A DNA stretch of 64,000 nt, from assembly GCA_964464465.1 (NCBI GenBank), contig CAYXGF010000003.1, positions 17,547-81,546 of the forward strand, written 5' to 3'. Under the pieces are notes generated by a model. It was not told the DNA's origin. It saw only the letters and a program-made list of their open reading frames with translations, and did not search any database. The position numbers were made by a program, and so were the translations under genes. Below, one piece after another: positions 1 to 7,348 of the stretch; the first letter of the stretch is position 1, and every line of letters starts with the position of its first letter. This DNA comes from UBA940 sp964464465 (GTDB taxonomy: Bacteria; Bacteroidota; Bacteroidia; Bacteroidales; Rikenellaceae).

Positions 1-576
1 GAGTTGCAGACGGCATCCCAGCGTCTCGTACAGATGCAGGAAGTCGTATCCCTGCACGAGCTGGTACGAGAATTCGGTGAACGACATTCCGTCGCCGTCG
101 CCGTTGAAACGTTTCTTGACCGAATCTTTGGCCATCATGTAGTTGACGGTGATGAGCTTGCCTATGTCGCGGATGAAATCCAGAAAGGAGAACTCCTTCA
201 TCCAGTCGTAGTTGTTGACCAGCACGGCGGCGTTCGGCGCGTCGGAGTTGAAGTCGAGCAGCCGGCCGAGCTGTTCCTTGATGGCCTGCTGGTTGTGCCG
301 GAGTGTCTGCTCGTCCAGCAGGTTGCGCTCCTGCGATTTGCCCGACGGGTCGCCTATCATGCCTGTGGCGCCTCCGACGAGTATAATCGGACGGTGTCCG
401 CAGTTCTGGAAATGTTTCATTATCATTACGCTCACCAGATGTCCTATGTGAAGCGAATCGGCAGTCGGGTCTATTCCCACGTAAGCCGTGGTCATCTCTT
501 TTTCGAGTTGTTCCTTGGCTCCGGGCATGATGTCGTGAATCATGCCCCTCCATTGTAGCTCGTCAACAAAGTTCAT
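1..576 (-). CDS. tyrS: Tyrosyl-tRNA synthetase, N-terminal part (cut by window edge)
   Basis: Class I aminoacyl-tRNA synthetase that charges tRNA-Tyr in the cytoplasm. The reverse strand reads from ATG at 576 (MNFVDELQWRG) for 192 codons to the window edge, so the KMSKS loop and the C-terminal RNA-binding domain are outside. Visible hallmarks are the ATP-binding HIGH motif (SLHIGH, residues 41-46), the tyrosine-pocket segment TAYVGIDPTAD (30-40) and GATGMIGDPSGKS (69-81), all characteristic of TyrRS. The start is set by this N-terminus and by the promoter 29 bases upstream. It is transcribed alone, in the same direction as dnaX. Identification is secure from motifs; only the C-terminus is missing. 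Confidence 0.95.
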   Translation of the reverse strand, partial: MNFVDELQWRGMIHDIMPGAKEQLEKEMTTAYVGIDPTADSLHIGHLVSVMIMKHFQNCGHRPIILVGGATGMIGDPSGKSQERNLLDEQTLRHNQQAIKEQLGRLLDFNSDAPNAAVLVNNYDWMKEFSFLDFIRDIGKLITVNYMMAKDSVKKRFNGDGDGMSFTEFSYQLVQGYDFLHLYETLGCRLQL

Positions 577-604
577 TGTGCTGTGTCTTAATTTATATAG
601 AGCG

Positions 605-635
605 CAAAGTTAAGAAAGTTAGTTCTGAAAAACAA
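605..635 (-). promoter_or_regulatory. Bacteroidota-type promoter of tyrS
   Basis: On the minus strand a TTG (633-635) is followed after exactly 20 bases by TAACTTTG (605-612), matching the Bacteroidota -33/-7 consensus TTTG and TAnnTTTG. It lies 29 bases before the tyrS ATG. Confidence 0.8.
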
Positions 636-766
636 TCTGCCCGAGTCCTTTTTATCTCGGAACACTCTATATTTTAAGCGAACTTGTTTGTGGCGCGGCC
701 GGTGACTTGCGGTCCCGGTGCCCGCTGTGCTCGCTCAGCATGCTGCAAGTACGGTGCGGGGACTCT

Positions 767-2569
767 TTATTCGGCGTCCAAATCGAGTTTCTGCCTGAAT
801 TCTGTGAACTGCGGGTTGCGCCGTGTGAAGTACATGAGTTTCTCTTCGGGTTTGAGTATGCGGGCCGTTTTCTGAGTCTCGTCCACCATAACGTTCAGGC
901 GTATGTTGCCCTGGATACCTGCCGTCCTTCTGAGTATGTCGCCTATGTCTGTGCTCAGCCGCAGTATCTCGTCTTTAAGGTCCGCCGAACTGACTTTGAG
1001 CGTGATGGCTCCCTCCGACAACTCCATGGTCTCGAATGCCACGGCCAGCCTCGGTCTGTCGTTTTTGAGTTCATCTATGAATTCCTGACGATGTGCCTCT
1101 ATCTTGGACATGGCGTCGCTGTCGGCGGTCTTGCTCTCCTCCGGATTTTCTTTTTCCGACTCTGCCGGCCGCAGGGCGTCTTCCATGATTTGCGACAATG
1201 ATTTGCCGCTTAGCGAGATGCGCGACTGAGGCTTTTGGGCTGTCGGGCTTTTGGGCTGCGGCGCGGGTGCGGGGGGCGGAACGGAGGGAGCAGGCCGCAC
1301 CGCCTCGTTCGCGGCAGTGGCGGTCTGTACCGGCGGCGTCGGCCGTTCGGGTGCGGGAGACGATGCCGGGGCGCTTTCCCTGGCTGATGTCTGCGCACTC
1401 TGCTGCCCGGCGGGCTGGCCCTGTTTTATGAGCGGCGGCAGCGCGGGCTTTTCAGTTACCTCGCTATCGGAGTTTTTTTTTTGACCCAGGCCGCACAATT
1501 TCATCAGGCCGAGCTCCACGAGCAGGCGCTGATTGGATGACGTTTTTATCTGAGAGTCCAGCTCTGTGAGCAGATTCATGGCTTCGAACAGAAACTCTGC
1601 CGGACATGCGGCGGCCTGCTTCCGGTATTGGTCGGCCAGAGAGCCTGTCACGTCGAGCAGCTGTTCTGTTCCGGGATTCTTGCATACCAGAAGGTCGCGC
1701 ATGTGGCTGTTGAGGCCGGACATGAATATTTGTCCGGAAAATCCCTGCCCCAGAACGCTGTCGAACAGAGTCAGAGCCGCGGGGTAGTCTCCGCTCAGAA
1801 ACTTGTCGACCGCCTCGAAGTAGGTGTCGTAGTCGAGAATGTTCAGCGAACGGGCCACCTCTTTGTAAGTCAGCGTGCTGCCGCAGAATGACACGGCCTT
1901 GTCGAACATCGACAGCGCATCGCGCATTCCTCCGTCGGCCTTGCGAGCGATGAGGTTTAGGGACTGGTCGTCGAAGGATACGCCCTGCTGTCCGGCTATG
2001 TATTTCATGTATTCCACGCCGTCCTCGACCTTTATTCTGTTGAAGTCGAATATCTGGCAGCGGGAGAGAATCGTCGGTATTATCTTGTGTTTTTCGGTCG
2101 TCGCCAGGATGAATATCGCGTGAGCGGGCGGCTCTTCGAGTGTTTTCAGAAATGCGTTGAATGCTGCGGCGGAGAGCATGTGCACCTCGTCTATGATATA
2201 TACGCTGTACCGTCCTATCTGCGGCGGGACCCGCACCTGTTCGGTCAGGTTGCGGATGTCGTCCACCGAGTTGTTGGATGCCGCGTCGAGTTCGTGGATG
2301 TTGAAACTGCGCCCCTGTGCGAACGAACGGCATGACTCGCATGTGCCGCATGCCTCGTGGTCCACGGGCGAGGTGCAGTTTATGGCCCTTGCGAAAATGC
2401 GGGCGCATGTGGTCTTGCCCACGCCGCGGGGGCCGCAGAACAGATATGCGTGAGCCAGCTGGCCGCGTTCTATCGCATTTTTCAGTGTTGAGGTTATGTG
2501 CTGTTGTCCTACGACCGAGCGGAATGTCGCCGGCCTGTATTTGCGTGCAGAAACTACGAAATTATCCAT
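767..2569 (-). CDS. dnaX: DNA polymerase III subunit gamma/tau
   Basis: Clamp-loader ATPase of the replisome, 600 residues. Domain I-II (AAA+) shows Walker A GPRGVGKT (46-53), a zinc-binding set of cysteines (C65, C74, C77, C80), Walker B with DEVH (127-130) and sensor 1 ILATTE. The oligomerisation domain III ends near residue 360. A Pro/Ala/Gln-rich linker (about 375-450) leads to a tau-specific C-terminal domain. Exactly at the domain III/linker border the coding strand has a run of ten A (codons CAA AAA AAA AAC, Q363-N366). A one-base slip in either direction gives a stop within a few codons, which would make a gamma-like product of about 370 residues. The ATG at 2569 fits the family N-terminus (SARKYRP) and a promoter 20 bases upstream. 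Confidence 0.96.
   Translation of the reverse strand: MDNFVVSARKYRPATFRSVVGQQHITSTLKNAIERGQLAHAYLFCGPRGVGKTTCARIFARAINCTSPVDHEACGTCESCRSFAQGRSFNIHELDAASNNSVDDIRNLTEQVRVPPQIGRYSVYIIDEVHMLSAAAFNAFLKTLEEPPAHAIFILATTEKHKIIPTILSRCQIFDFNRIKVEDGVEYMKYIAGQQGVSFDDQSLNLIARKADGGMRDALSMFDKAVSFCGSTLTYKEVARSLNILDYDTYFEAVDKFLSGDYPAALTLFDSVLGQGFSGQIFMSGLNSHMRDLLVCKNPGTEQLLDVTGSLADQYRKQAAACPAEFLFEAMNLLTELDSQIKTSSNQRLLVELGLMKLCGLGQKKNSDSEVTEKPALPPLIKQGQPAGQQSAQTSARESAPASSPAPERPTPPVQTATAANEAVRPAPSVPPPAPAPQPKSPTAQKPQSRISLSGKSLSQIMEDALRPAESEKENPEESKTADSDAMSKIEAHRQEFIDELKNDRPRLAVAFETMELSEGAITLKVSSADLKDEILRLSTDIGDILRRTAGIQGNIRLNVMVDETQKTARILKPEEKLMYFTRRNPQFTEFRQKLDLDAE
1473..1482 (-). other. dnaX: A10 homopolymer in dnaX, candidate slippage site
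   Basis: Ten consecutive A on the coding strand (T10 on +). Adding one A reads Q-K-K-K-L-R-stop, giving 368 residues. Losing one A reads Q-K-K-T-P-I-A-R-stop, giving 370 residues. Both products would hold domains I-III only, as gamma does. That the run works by slippage is inference. Confidence 0.6.
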
Positions 2570-2589
2570 CGGAACACTTTAATTACAGA

Positions 2590-2620
2590 CAAAGCTATGA
2601 ATTTTTTATCGAACCGGCAA
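2590..2620 (-). promoter_or_regulatory. Bacteroidota-type promoter of dnaX
   Basis: Minus strand: TTTG ending in the TTG at 2618-2620, 20 bases, then TAGCTTTG (2590-2597), a full match to TAnnTTTG. It lies 20 bases before the dnaX ATG and diverges from the repeat-unit promoter at 2665-2695. Confidence 0.8.
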
Positions 2621-2640
2621 ATCGGACCGTTTTGCAAATA

Positions 2641-2790
2641 TTCTTAAAAAAATTTAAGAAATACTTGCACGTGTCGGATTTCCGGTTTATCTTTGCAGTC
2701 GAAATTCTAAGTTTCATAAAGGTTAGTAGTTTTAGGTTAGTGAAGGAAATCGAGGTCGGCCGATGCCGATACTTCGATTTTCTTGTTTTT
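2641..2790 (+). repeat. Promoter-hairpin repeat unit, copy 1
   Basis: A 150-base unit repeated 345 bases downstream. It contains an AT-rich lead-in (TTCTTAAAAAAATTTAAG), TTG at 2665-2667, 20 bases, TATCTTTG at 2688-2695, two GGTTAGT heptamers (2721-2727, 2735-2741) and a long hairpin (2743-2784) followed by GTTTTT. Over the roughly 100 bases before the gap the two copies differ at only about three or four positions. The sequence between the copies (2791-2985) is unrelated to the unit and holds nothing I recognise. Confidence 0.85.
2699..2790 (+). ncRNA. Candidate small RNA, about 90 nt, with own promoter and terminator
   Basis: A consensus promoter (TTG-N20-TATCTTTG, 2665-2695) is followed about 50 bases later by an intrinsic terminator. 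Its stem pairs GAAGGAAATCGA with TCGATTTTCTT (one G-U) and, inside, GTCGGC with GCCGAT around a CGAT loop, then a T run at 2786-2790. No start codon precedes the hairpin, so the transcript appears non-coding. The single-stranded part would expose two GGTTAGT heptamers. It resembles no RNA family I can name. The call rests on promoter plus terminator plus duplication; there is no expression evidence. Confidence 0.5.
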
Positions 2791-2985
2791 ATGTCCATGC
2801 CGGACCGTTGTTTTGCGAAGGTGTGCTGCGGAGTGGTTTGATACCTGTTTTCGCGTCGCCTCGGTTTTTAGCATGGAACCGGCCCCGGATTGCGTTCCTG
2901 AGGCGTTCCGGAGCATTTGTGAGGTTAATTTGCACCGGCGGTAACGAATTGAAAATTCATGAGTTGTTAAAATTTCTTAAAAATT

Positions 2986-3238
2986 TTCTTAAAAAAATTT
3001 AAGAAATACTTGCGCATGTCGGATTTCCGGCTTATCTTTGCAGTCGAAATTCTAAGTTTCATAAAGGTTAGTAGTTTTAGGTTAGTNNNNNNNNNNNNNN
3101 NNNNNNNNNNNNNNNNNNNNNNNNNNNNNNNNNNNNNNNNNNNNNNNNNNNNNNNNNNNNNNNNNNNNNNNNNNNNNNNNNNNNNNAGTGAAGGAAATCG
3201 AGGTCGGCCGATGCCGATACTTCGATTTTCTTGTTTTT
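2986..3238 (+). repeat. Promoter-hairpin repeat unit, copy 2, interrupted by the assembly gap
   Basis: The same unit as copy 1: TTG at 3010-3012, 20 bases, TATCTTTG at 3033-3040, the first part up to 3086, then 100 N, then the terminator hairpin (3190-3232) and T run (3234-3238). The base triplet AGT occurs on both sides of the gap. The unit may therefore be intact with no missing bases, or the gap may hide further copies. Copy 2 is followed by the separate tdk promoter. Confidence 0.8.
3087..3186. other. Assembly gap (100 N)
   Basis: Exactly 100 N, a conventional placeholder for unknown length, placed inside repeat unit 2 where two contigs probably ended on the same repeat. Confidence 0.98.
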
Positions 3239-3253
3239 ATGCCTCTGATGTCT

Positions 3254-3284
3254 TTGTGAATCTGCGGCGTGTTTCGTAGATTTG
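3254..3284 (+). promoter_or_regulatory. Bacteroidota-type promoter of tdk
   Basis: TTTG ending in TTG at 3254-3256, 20 bases, TAGATTTG at 3277-3284. The expected start of transcription, near 3288, leaves a short leader before the tdk ATG at 3317. Confidence 0.8.
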
Positions 3285-3316
3285 CGCATATGATTCAAAC
3301 TTATTGAGGAAACGAT

Positions 3317-3934
3317 ATGTTTACGGAAGATACTGTATATATGGAACATAGGGGACGGACTGGCAATACGGGCGGTTATGCTGGCTGGGTCGAGGTCATA
3401 TGCGGCTCCATGTTTTCGGGAAAGACCGAAGAACTGATACGACGTCTCAAAAGAGCGAAATTCGCCAATCTGAGAGTGGAGATTTTCAAGCCGCAGATAG
3501 ATGTCCGTTATTCGGAGACGGAGGTCGTGTCACACGATTCGAACGCCATACGCTCCACGCCGGTCGATTCTCCGGGCAATATTCTTCTGCTGGCCTCGGA
3601 CGTGGATGTGGTCGGTATCGACGAGGCGCAGTTTTTCGACGAGAGTATCGTCGATGTATGCCGCCGGCTGGCGGACGGCGGAGTGCGTGTCATCGTTGCG
3701 GGTCTGGATATGGATTTTGCCGGCAAGCCGTTCGGCCCCATGCCCGCGCTTATGGCTACGGCCGAGTTCGTGACCAAGGTCCATGCCATTTGCGTGCGCT
3801 GCGGTCGTCTGGCCCAGTATTCGCATCGTCTCACTCCTGACGACAAGTTGGTGATGCTGGGTGAGAAGGATACTTACGAACCGGTATGCCGGCAGTGTTT
3901 CATGGAGACAAGGAAAGAATCGGAAACTGTCTGA
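3317..3934 (+). CDS. tdk: Thymidine kinase
   Basis: Salvage enzyme that phosphorylates thymidine to dTMP with ATP, 205 residues, type II (TK1-like). P-loop GSMFSGKT at 30-37, DEAQFF at 102-107, and a zinc knuckle with C159/C162 and C191/C194. The segment around VEIFKPQIDVRYSE and VSHDSN is typical of the Bacteroidota enzyme. ATG at 3317 gives a slightly long N-terminus; an internal ATG at 3341 is also possible. The stop runs into a weak A/T-rich hairpin (3935-3953) that may end the transcript, and its T run overlaps the -33 element of the his promoter. Single gene with its own promoter. Confidence 0.96.
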   Translation: MFTEDTVYMEHRGRTGNTGGYAGWVEVICGSMFSGKTEELIRRLKRAKFANLRVEIFKPQIDVRYSETEVVSHDSNAIRSTPVDSPGNILLLASDVDVVGIDEAQFFDESIVDVCRRLADGGVRVIVAGLDMDFAGKPFGPMPALMATAEFVTKVHAICVRCGRLAQYSHRLTPDDKLVMLGEKDTYEPVCRQCFMETRKESETV

Positions 3935-3954
3935 AAAAACGGATTCTGTTTTTT

Positions 3955-3985
3955 TTGTTTTTTTGAAAGTTAATTGTTAACTTTG
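3955..3985 (+). promoter_or_regulatory. Promoter of the histidine operon
   Basis: TTTG with TTG at 3955-3957, 20 bases, TAACTTTG at 3978-3985. It places the leader peptide ATG (4007) about 18 bases into the transcript. Confidence 0.85.
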
Positions 3986-4006
3986 CAAACGCAAAACATT
4001 TGGAGA

Positions 4007-4057
4007 ATGAGATTTCTTGTCAATACGCATCATCATCACCATCCTTTCGGAAGATAG
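4007..4057 (+). CDS. hisL: His-operon leader peptide with five consecutive His codons
   Basis: A 16-codon reading frame encodes MRFLVNTHHHHHPFGR and then TAG. The five His codons (CAT CAT CAT CAC CAT, 4028-4042) are consecutive. A purine-rich GGAG lies a few bases upstream and a his promoter precedes it. The stop codon abuts the antiterminator strand at 4057-4066, which is followed by an intrinsic terminator and then hisG. This is the classical design of a histidine attenuator: stalling at His codons leaves the antiterminator free, while reading to the stop covers it. Too short for standard gene finders. Confidence 0.9.
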   Translation: MRFLVNTHHHHHPFGR

Positions 4058-4107
4058 GGTAGGTTCGTGCTGTGTTGATTTGAATTGAAATATGGAAGGG
4101 CTTACCC
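4057..4107 (+). promoter_or_regulatory. Antiterminator of the his attenuator
   Basis: GGGTAGGTTC (4057-4066) can pair over ten positions (three G-U) with GGGCTTACCC (4098-4107), which is the 5' half of the terminator stem. The two structures are therefore mutually exclusive. The first strand starts at the last base of the leader stop codon, where a terminating ribosome would mask it. Confidence 0.75.
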
Positions 4108-4127
4108 ACGCAGGGTAAGCCCTTTTT
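4098..4127 (+). terminator. Intrinsic terminator (attenuator) before hisG
   Basis: A perfect ten-pair stem, GGGCTTACCC and GGGTAAGCCC, around ACGCA, followed by five T. It lies 41 bases before hisG with no gene in between, so it acts as an attenuator rather than an operon end. Confidence 0.92.
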
Positions 4128-4167
4128 ACTGTCGGAAATGATTATTAATTATATATATTAAGGTAAA

Positions 4168-5028
4168 ATGGAAAACATACTGAGAATTGCGATTCAGGCG
4201 AAAGGACGGCTCAACGAACAGAGCGTGGAGCTGCTCAACGAGTCCGGCGTGGGAGTGGACGAGAACAAACGCAAATTTCTGACGCGCGGGTCCGGATTCC
4301 CGATAGAGGTGCTCTATCTGCGCGACGACGATATTCCGCAGGCCGTGTCGATGGGCGTGGCCGATTTGGGAATAGTGGGGCTCAACGAGGTCGAGGAGCG
4401 CGGATTCGAGGTCGAGATTGCGCAGAGGCTCGGTTTCGGAGCATGCCGCATTTCGCTTGCCGTGCCCAAGAGTGAGAAATACGAATCTCTGGAATACTTC
4501 AACGGCCGCCGCGTGGCGACTTCGTATCCGAATATTCTCTCGCGTTTCTTCGCGCAGAATGGTATCGAGGCCGAGATACACGAGATTGCCGGTTCGGTGG
4601 AGATTGCGCCTACGGTCGGCATGGCGGATGCCATTTTCGATATCGTGTCGTCCGGCGGAACGCTTGTCTCGAACGGTCTGGTGGAGGTGGAGAAGGTGCT
4701 GTTCTCCGAGGCCGTGCTTATAGCCTCGCCCTCCATTTCGGATGAGAAGCGTGCGCTGCTCTCGCAGCTCATGTTCCGTTTCGAGTCGGTCATAGACAGC
4801 CGCGACATGAAGTATCTTCTGATGAACCTTCCGGCCGACAAGGTCGACCAGGCCATACAAATCGTTCCGGCCATGCGCAGCCCGACCGTGCTGCCCCTTG
4901 CGCAGAGCGGATGGTGCTCGCTGCATACGGTCGTCCGCGAGGGCGAGCTGTGGAACAAGATTGAACAGTTGAAAAAAATAGGAGCCGAGGGTATTCTGGT
5001 GCTGTCGCTCGAAAAACTTGTGAAATGA
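4168..5028 (+). CDS. hisG: ATP phosphoribosyltransferase, long form
   Basis: First and committed step of histidine synthesis: joins ATP and PRPP. The 286 residues match the long (HisG-L) form: two catalytic subdomains, a phosphoribosyl-binding loop near 'DIVSSGGTLVSNG', and a C-terminal ACT-like regulatory domain (about 210-286) that usually mediates feedback by histidine. The long form needs no HisZ, and no hisZ is seen. First structural gene after the attenuator; its TGA overlaps the hisD start by four bases. ATG at 4168 follows an AT-rich, Shine-Dalgarno-poor leader, as is common in Bacteroidota. Confidence 0.97.
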   Translation: MENILRIAIQAKGRLNEQSVELLNESGVGVDENKRKFLTRGSGFPIEVLYLRDDDIPQAVSMGVADLGIVGLNEVEERGFEVEIAQRLGFGACRISLAVPKSEKYESLEYFNGRRVATSYPNILSRFFAQNGIEAEIHEIAGSVEIAPTVGMADAIFDIVSSGGTLVSNGLVEVEKVLFSEAVLIASPSISDEKRALLSQLMFRFESVIDSRDMKYLLMNLPADKVDQAIQIVPAMRSPTVLPLAQSGWCSLHTVVREGELWNKIEQLKKIGAEGILVLSLEKLVK

Positions 5029-6305
5029 TGCTCGCCAGATATATCGACCCTTGCAGGGATGCGTGGCCGTCGCTTGTGGTGCGGGCCACATTTTCGGACG
5101 AGCAGATTGAAAGCAGCGTGCGCGGCATTCTCTCGGAGGTGCGCCTAGGCGGAGACAGCGCCGTGCGCGACATAGCCCTGAGGATAGACGGCGTGCTGCT
5201 GGATTCGTTGCAGGTCTCCGACGGGGAGATTGCAGCGGCCGCCGGGGAGGTGTCGCCGGAGCTGAAAAATGCCGTCGACATGGCCGTTAAGAACATAACC
5301 GCTTTTCATAGCGCCCAGTTGCGCGGCGATGTGGACATATGCACCATGCCGGGAGTGCGGTGCGTGCAGCGTGCCGTGCCGATTGGCCGTGTGGGACTGT
5401 ATGTTCCGGGGGGCAGCGCTCCGCTGTTCTCGACCGTTTTGATGCTCGCTGTTCCGGCCCGTGTGGCAGGTTGTACCGACATAACGCTCTGCACGCCGTG
5501 CTCGCGCGAGGGCAAGGTGGCTCCGGAGGTGCTTTATGCCGCAGGAGTGTGCGGCGTGAGCCGAATATTCAGGATTGGCGGCGCGCAGGCGATAGCCGCG
5601 ATGGGATACGGTACGGAGTCGGTGCCCAAGGTCGACAAGATTTTCGGTCCCGGAAACCGTTACGTCACCAAGGCGAAGCAGATGCTCAGCGTCGCGGATG
5701 TGGCCATCGACATGCCAGCCGGTCCTTCGGAGGTGATGGTGCTGGCGGACGATACGGCCGATGCCCGGTTCGTGGCCTCGGACCTGCTCTCGCAGGCGGA
5801 GCACGGTCCCGACTCGCAGGCGCTGCTTGTGTGCGGCAGCTGCGCTATGGCGGATGCCGTGGCCGCGGAGGTGGAGTCGCAGTTGAAGTCTCTGCCGCGT
5901 GCGGAGGTGACGGCGCGGGCATTGCAGAACAGTCGTGCGGTGGTTTTCTCGTCCGAGGACGACATGATTGATTTTGCGAACATGTACGGAGCCGAGCACC
6001 TTATAATATCCATGCGCCAGGCGTGGAAGGTGGCCGACAGGATTACCTCGGCCGGCAGCGTGTTCATAGGCAACTACTCGCCCGAGAGTGCCGGCGATTA
6101 CGCTTCCGGAACCAATCACACGCTGCCCACTTGCGGCTGGGCGTCGGCGTACAGCGGCGTGAACACGGACAGTTTCGTGCGCAGGATAACCTATCAGGAG
6201 CTTACGCGCGAGGGCCTCGCGTCTCTGGCCGATACCATTACGACTATGGCCGGGGCCGAGGGGCTGGATGCTCACGCGGCGGCGGTGAAGATAAGATTGC
6301 AATAA
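5025..6305 (+). CDS. hisD: Histidinol dehydrogenase
   Basis: Last two steps of the pathway: oxidises L-histidinol to L-histidine with two NAD+. The 426 residues are full family length. Diagnostic segments are GRVGLYVPGG, FRIGGAQAIAAMGYGTE, KIFGPGNRYVTKAK, MPAGPSEVMVLAD and AEHGPDSQA, including catalytic Glu/His and zinc-ligand regions. It overlaps hisG by ATGA, suggesting translational coupling; a second ATG directly follows at 5028. hisC begins 13 bases after its stop. Confidence 0.97.
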   Translation: MMLARYIDPCRDAWPSLVVRATFSDEQIESSVRGILSEVRLGGDSAVRDIALRIDGVLLDSLQVSDGEIAAAAGEVSPELKNAVDMAVKNITAFHSAQLRGDVDICTMPGVRCVQRAVPIGRVGLYVPGGSAPLFSTVLMLAVPARVAGCTDITLCTPCSREGKVAPEVLYAAGVCGVSRIFRIGGAQAIAAMGYGTESVPKVDKIFGPGNRYVTKAKQMLSVADVAIDMPAGPSEVMVLADDTADARFVASDLLSQAEHGPDSQALLVCGSCAMADAVAAEVESQLKSLPRAEVTARALQNSRAVVFSSEDDMIDFANMYGAEHLIISMRQAWKVADRITSAGSVFIGNYSPESAGDYASGTNHTLPTCGWASAYSGVNTDSFVRRITYQELTREGLASLADTITTMAGAEGLDAHAAAVKIRLQ

Positions 6306-6317
6306 AAAAACCGAACC

Positions 6318-7346
6318 ATGAAGAATCCTTTAAAATACGTCAGGAAGAATATCATATCCCTTACTCCATATTCCACGGCCAGAGACGAATACCAGGGTCC
6401 TATCGGGGTGTTTCTGGATGCCAACGAAAGTCCCTATGACAACGGGGTGAACCGCTATCCGGACCCGGCTCAGAAAGAGCTGAAAGGCATTTTGGCAGGG
6501 GTCAAGGGCTGCGCCGCGGAGAATATATTCGTGGGTAACGGCAGCGACGAGGCCATCGACCTGTGTTACCGCGTGTTCTGCAATCCGGGGGTGGACAATG
6601 CCGTGGCTATCGCCCCGAGTTACGGAATGTACAAGGTGGCGGCGGCAATAAACGATGTGTGTCTGCGCGAGGTCATGTTGGAGCCCGACTTCTCGCTCGA
6701 CGAGGAGAAGCTCTTCGCATCGGTGGATGCCTCCACCAGACTGCTGTGGCTCTGCTCGCCCAACAATCCGAGCGGCAACTGTTTCCCCAGAGCCCAGATA
6801 GAGCGGATAGTGGAGCGTTTCGACGGCATCGTTGTGCTCGACGAGGCATATGCCGATTTCGCCGCCTCGCAGAGCATGCTGCCGGTGCTGGACCGTTATC
6901 CGAATCTGATAATCTTGCAGACGCTTTCCAAGGCGTGGGGTATGGCCGGACTCAGACTCGGACTCGCATTTGCCGACAGCCGTATCGTGGAGCTGTTTTC
7001 GAGGGTCAAATATCCTTACAACATAAATTCGGTCGTGCAGGAGATGGTGGCCGGGCGTCTGGCGGGGGATATCTCCGGACAGGTTGCCGAGATATGTTCC
7101 GAGCGTGAAAAAATATCCGCGGAGTTGAAAAAATACGCTGCGATAGAGAAAGTTTATCCATCATCGGCTAACTTTGTGCTGGTTAAGACATGCGATGCCG
7201 ACGGCCTGTACGACAGACTTATCGAAGGCGGCATAATCGTGCGCAACCGCAACCGTGTGAAAGGGTGCGAGGGTTGTCTGCGAATAACGGTCGGCACTCC
7301 GCAGCAGAATGAAAAAATGTTGGAAATAGTTAAAAACTATCGTTGA
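6318..7346 (+). CDS. hisC: Histidinol-phosphate aminotransferase
   Basis: PLP-dependent fold-type I aminotransferase that converts imidazole-acetol phosphate to histidinol phosphate, 342 residues. The sequence has the N-terminal LDANESPYDNG motif, cofactor contacts GNGSDEAID (73-81) and LDEAYADF (174-181), PLP lysine K205 in TLSKAWGMAG, and an Arg-rich C-terminal substrate site. Starts 12 bases after hisD and touches hisB. Confidence 0.96.
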   Translation: MKNPLKYVRKNIISLTPYSTARDEYQGPIGVFLDANESPYDNGVNRYPDPAQKELKGILAGVKGCAAENIFVGNGSDEAIDLCYRVFCNPGVDNAVAIAPSYGMYKVAAAINDVCLREVMLEPDFSLDEEKLFASVDASTRLLWLCSPNNPSGNCFPRAQIERIVERFDGIVVLDEAYADFAASQSMLPVLDRYPNLIILQTLSKAWGMAGLRLGLAFADSRIVELFSRVKYPYNINSVVQEMVAGRLAGDISGQVAEICSEREKISAELKKYAAIEKVYPSSANFVLVKTCDADGLYDRLIEGGIIVRNRNRVKGCEGCLRITVGTPQQNEKMLEIVKNYR

Positions 7347-7348
7347 GT

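Noticed and set aside
2763..3002. 79-codon frame beginning inside the terminator hairpin of repeat unit 1
   Set aside because: Starts in a terminator, no similarity, and changes sequence completely in copy 2.
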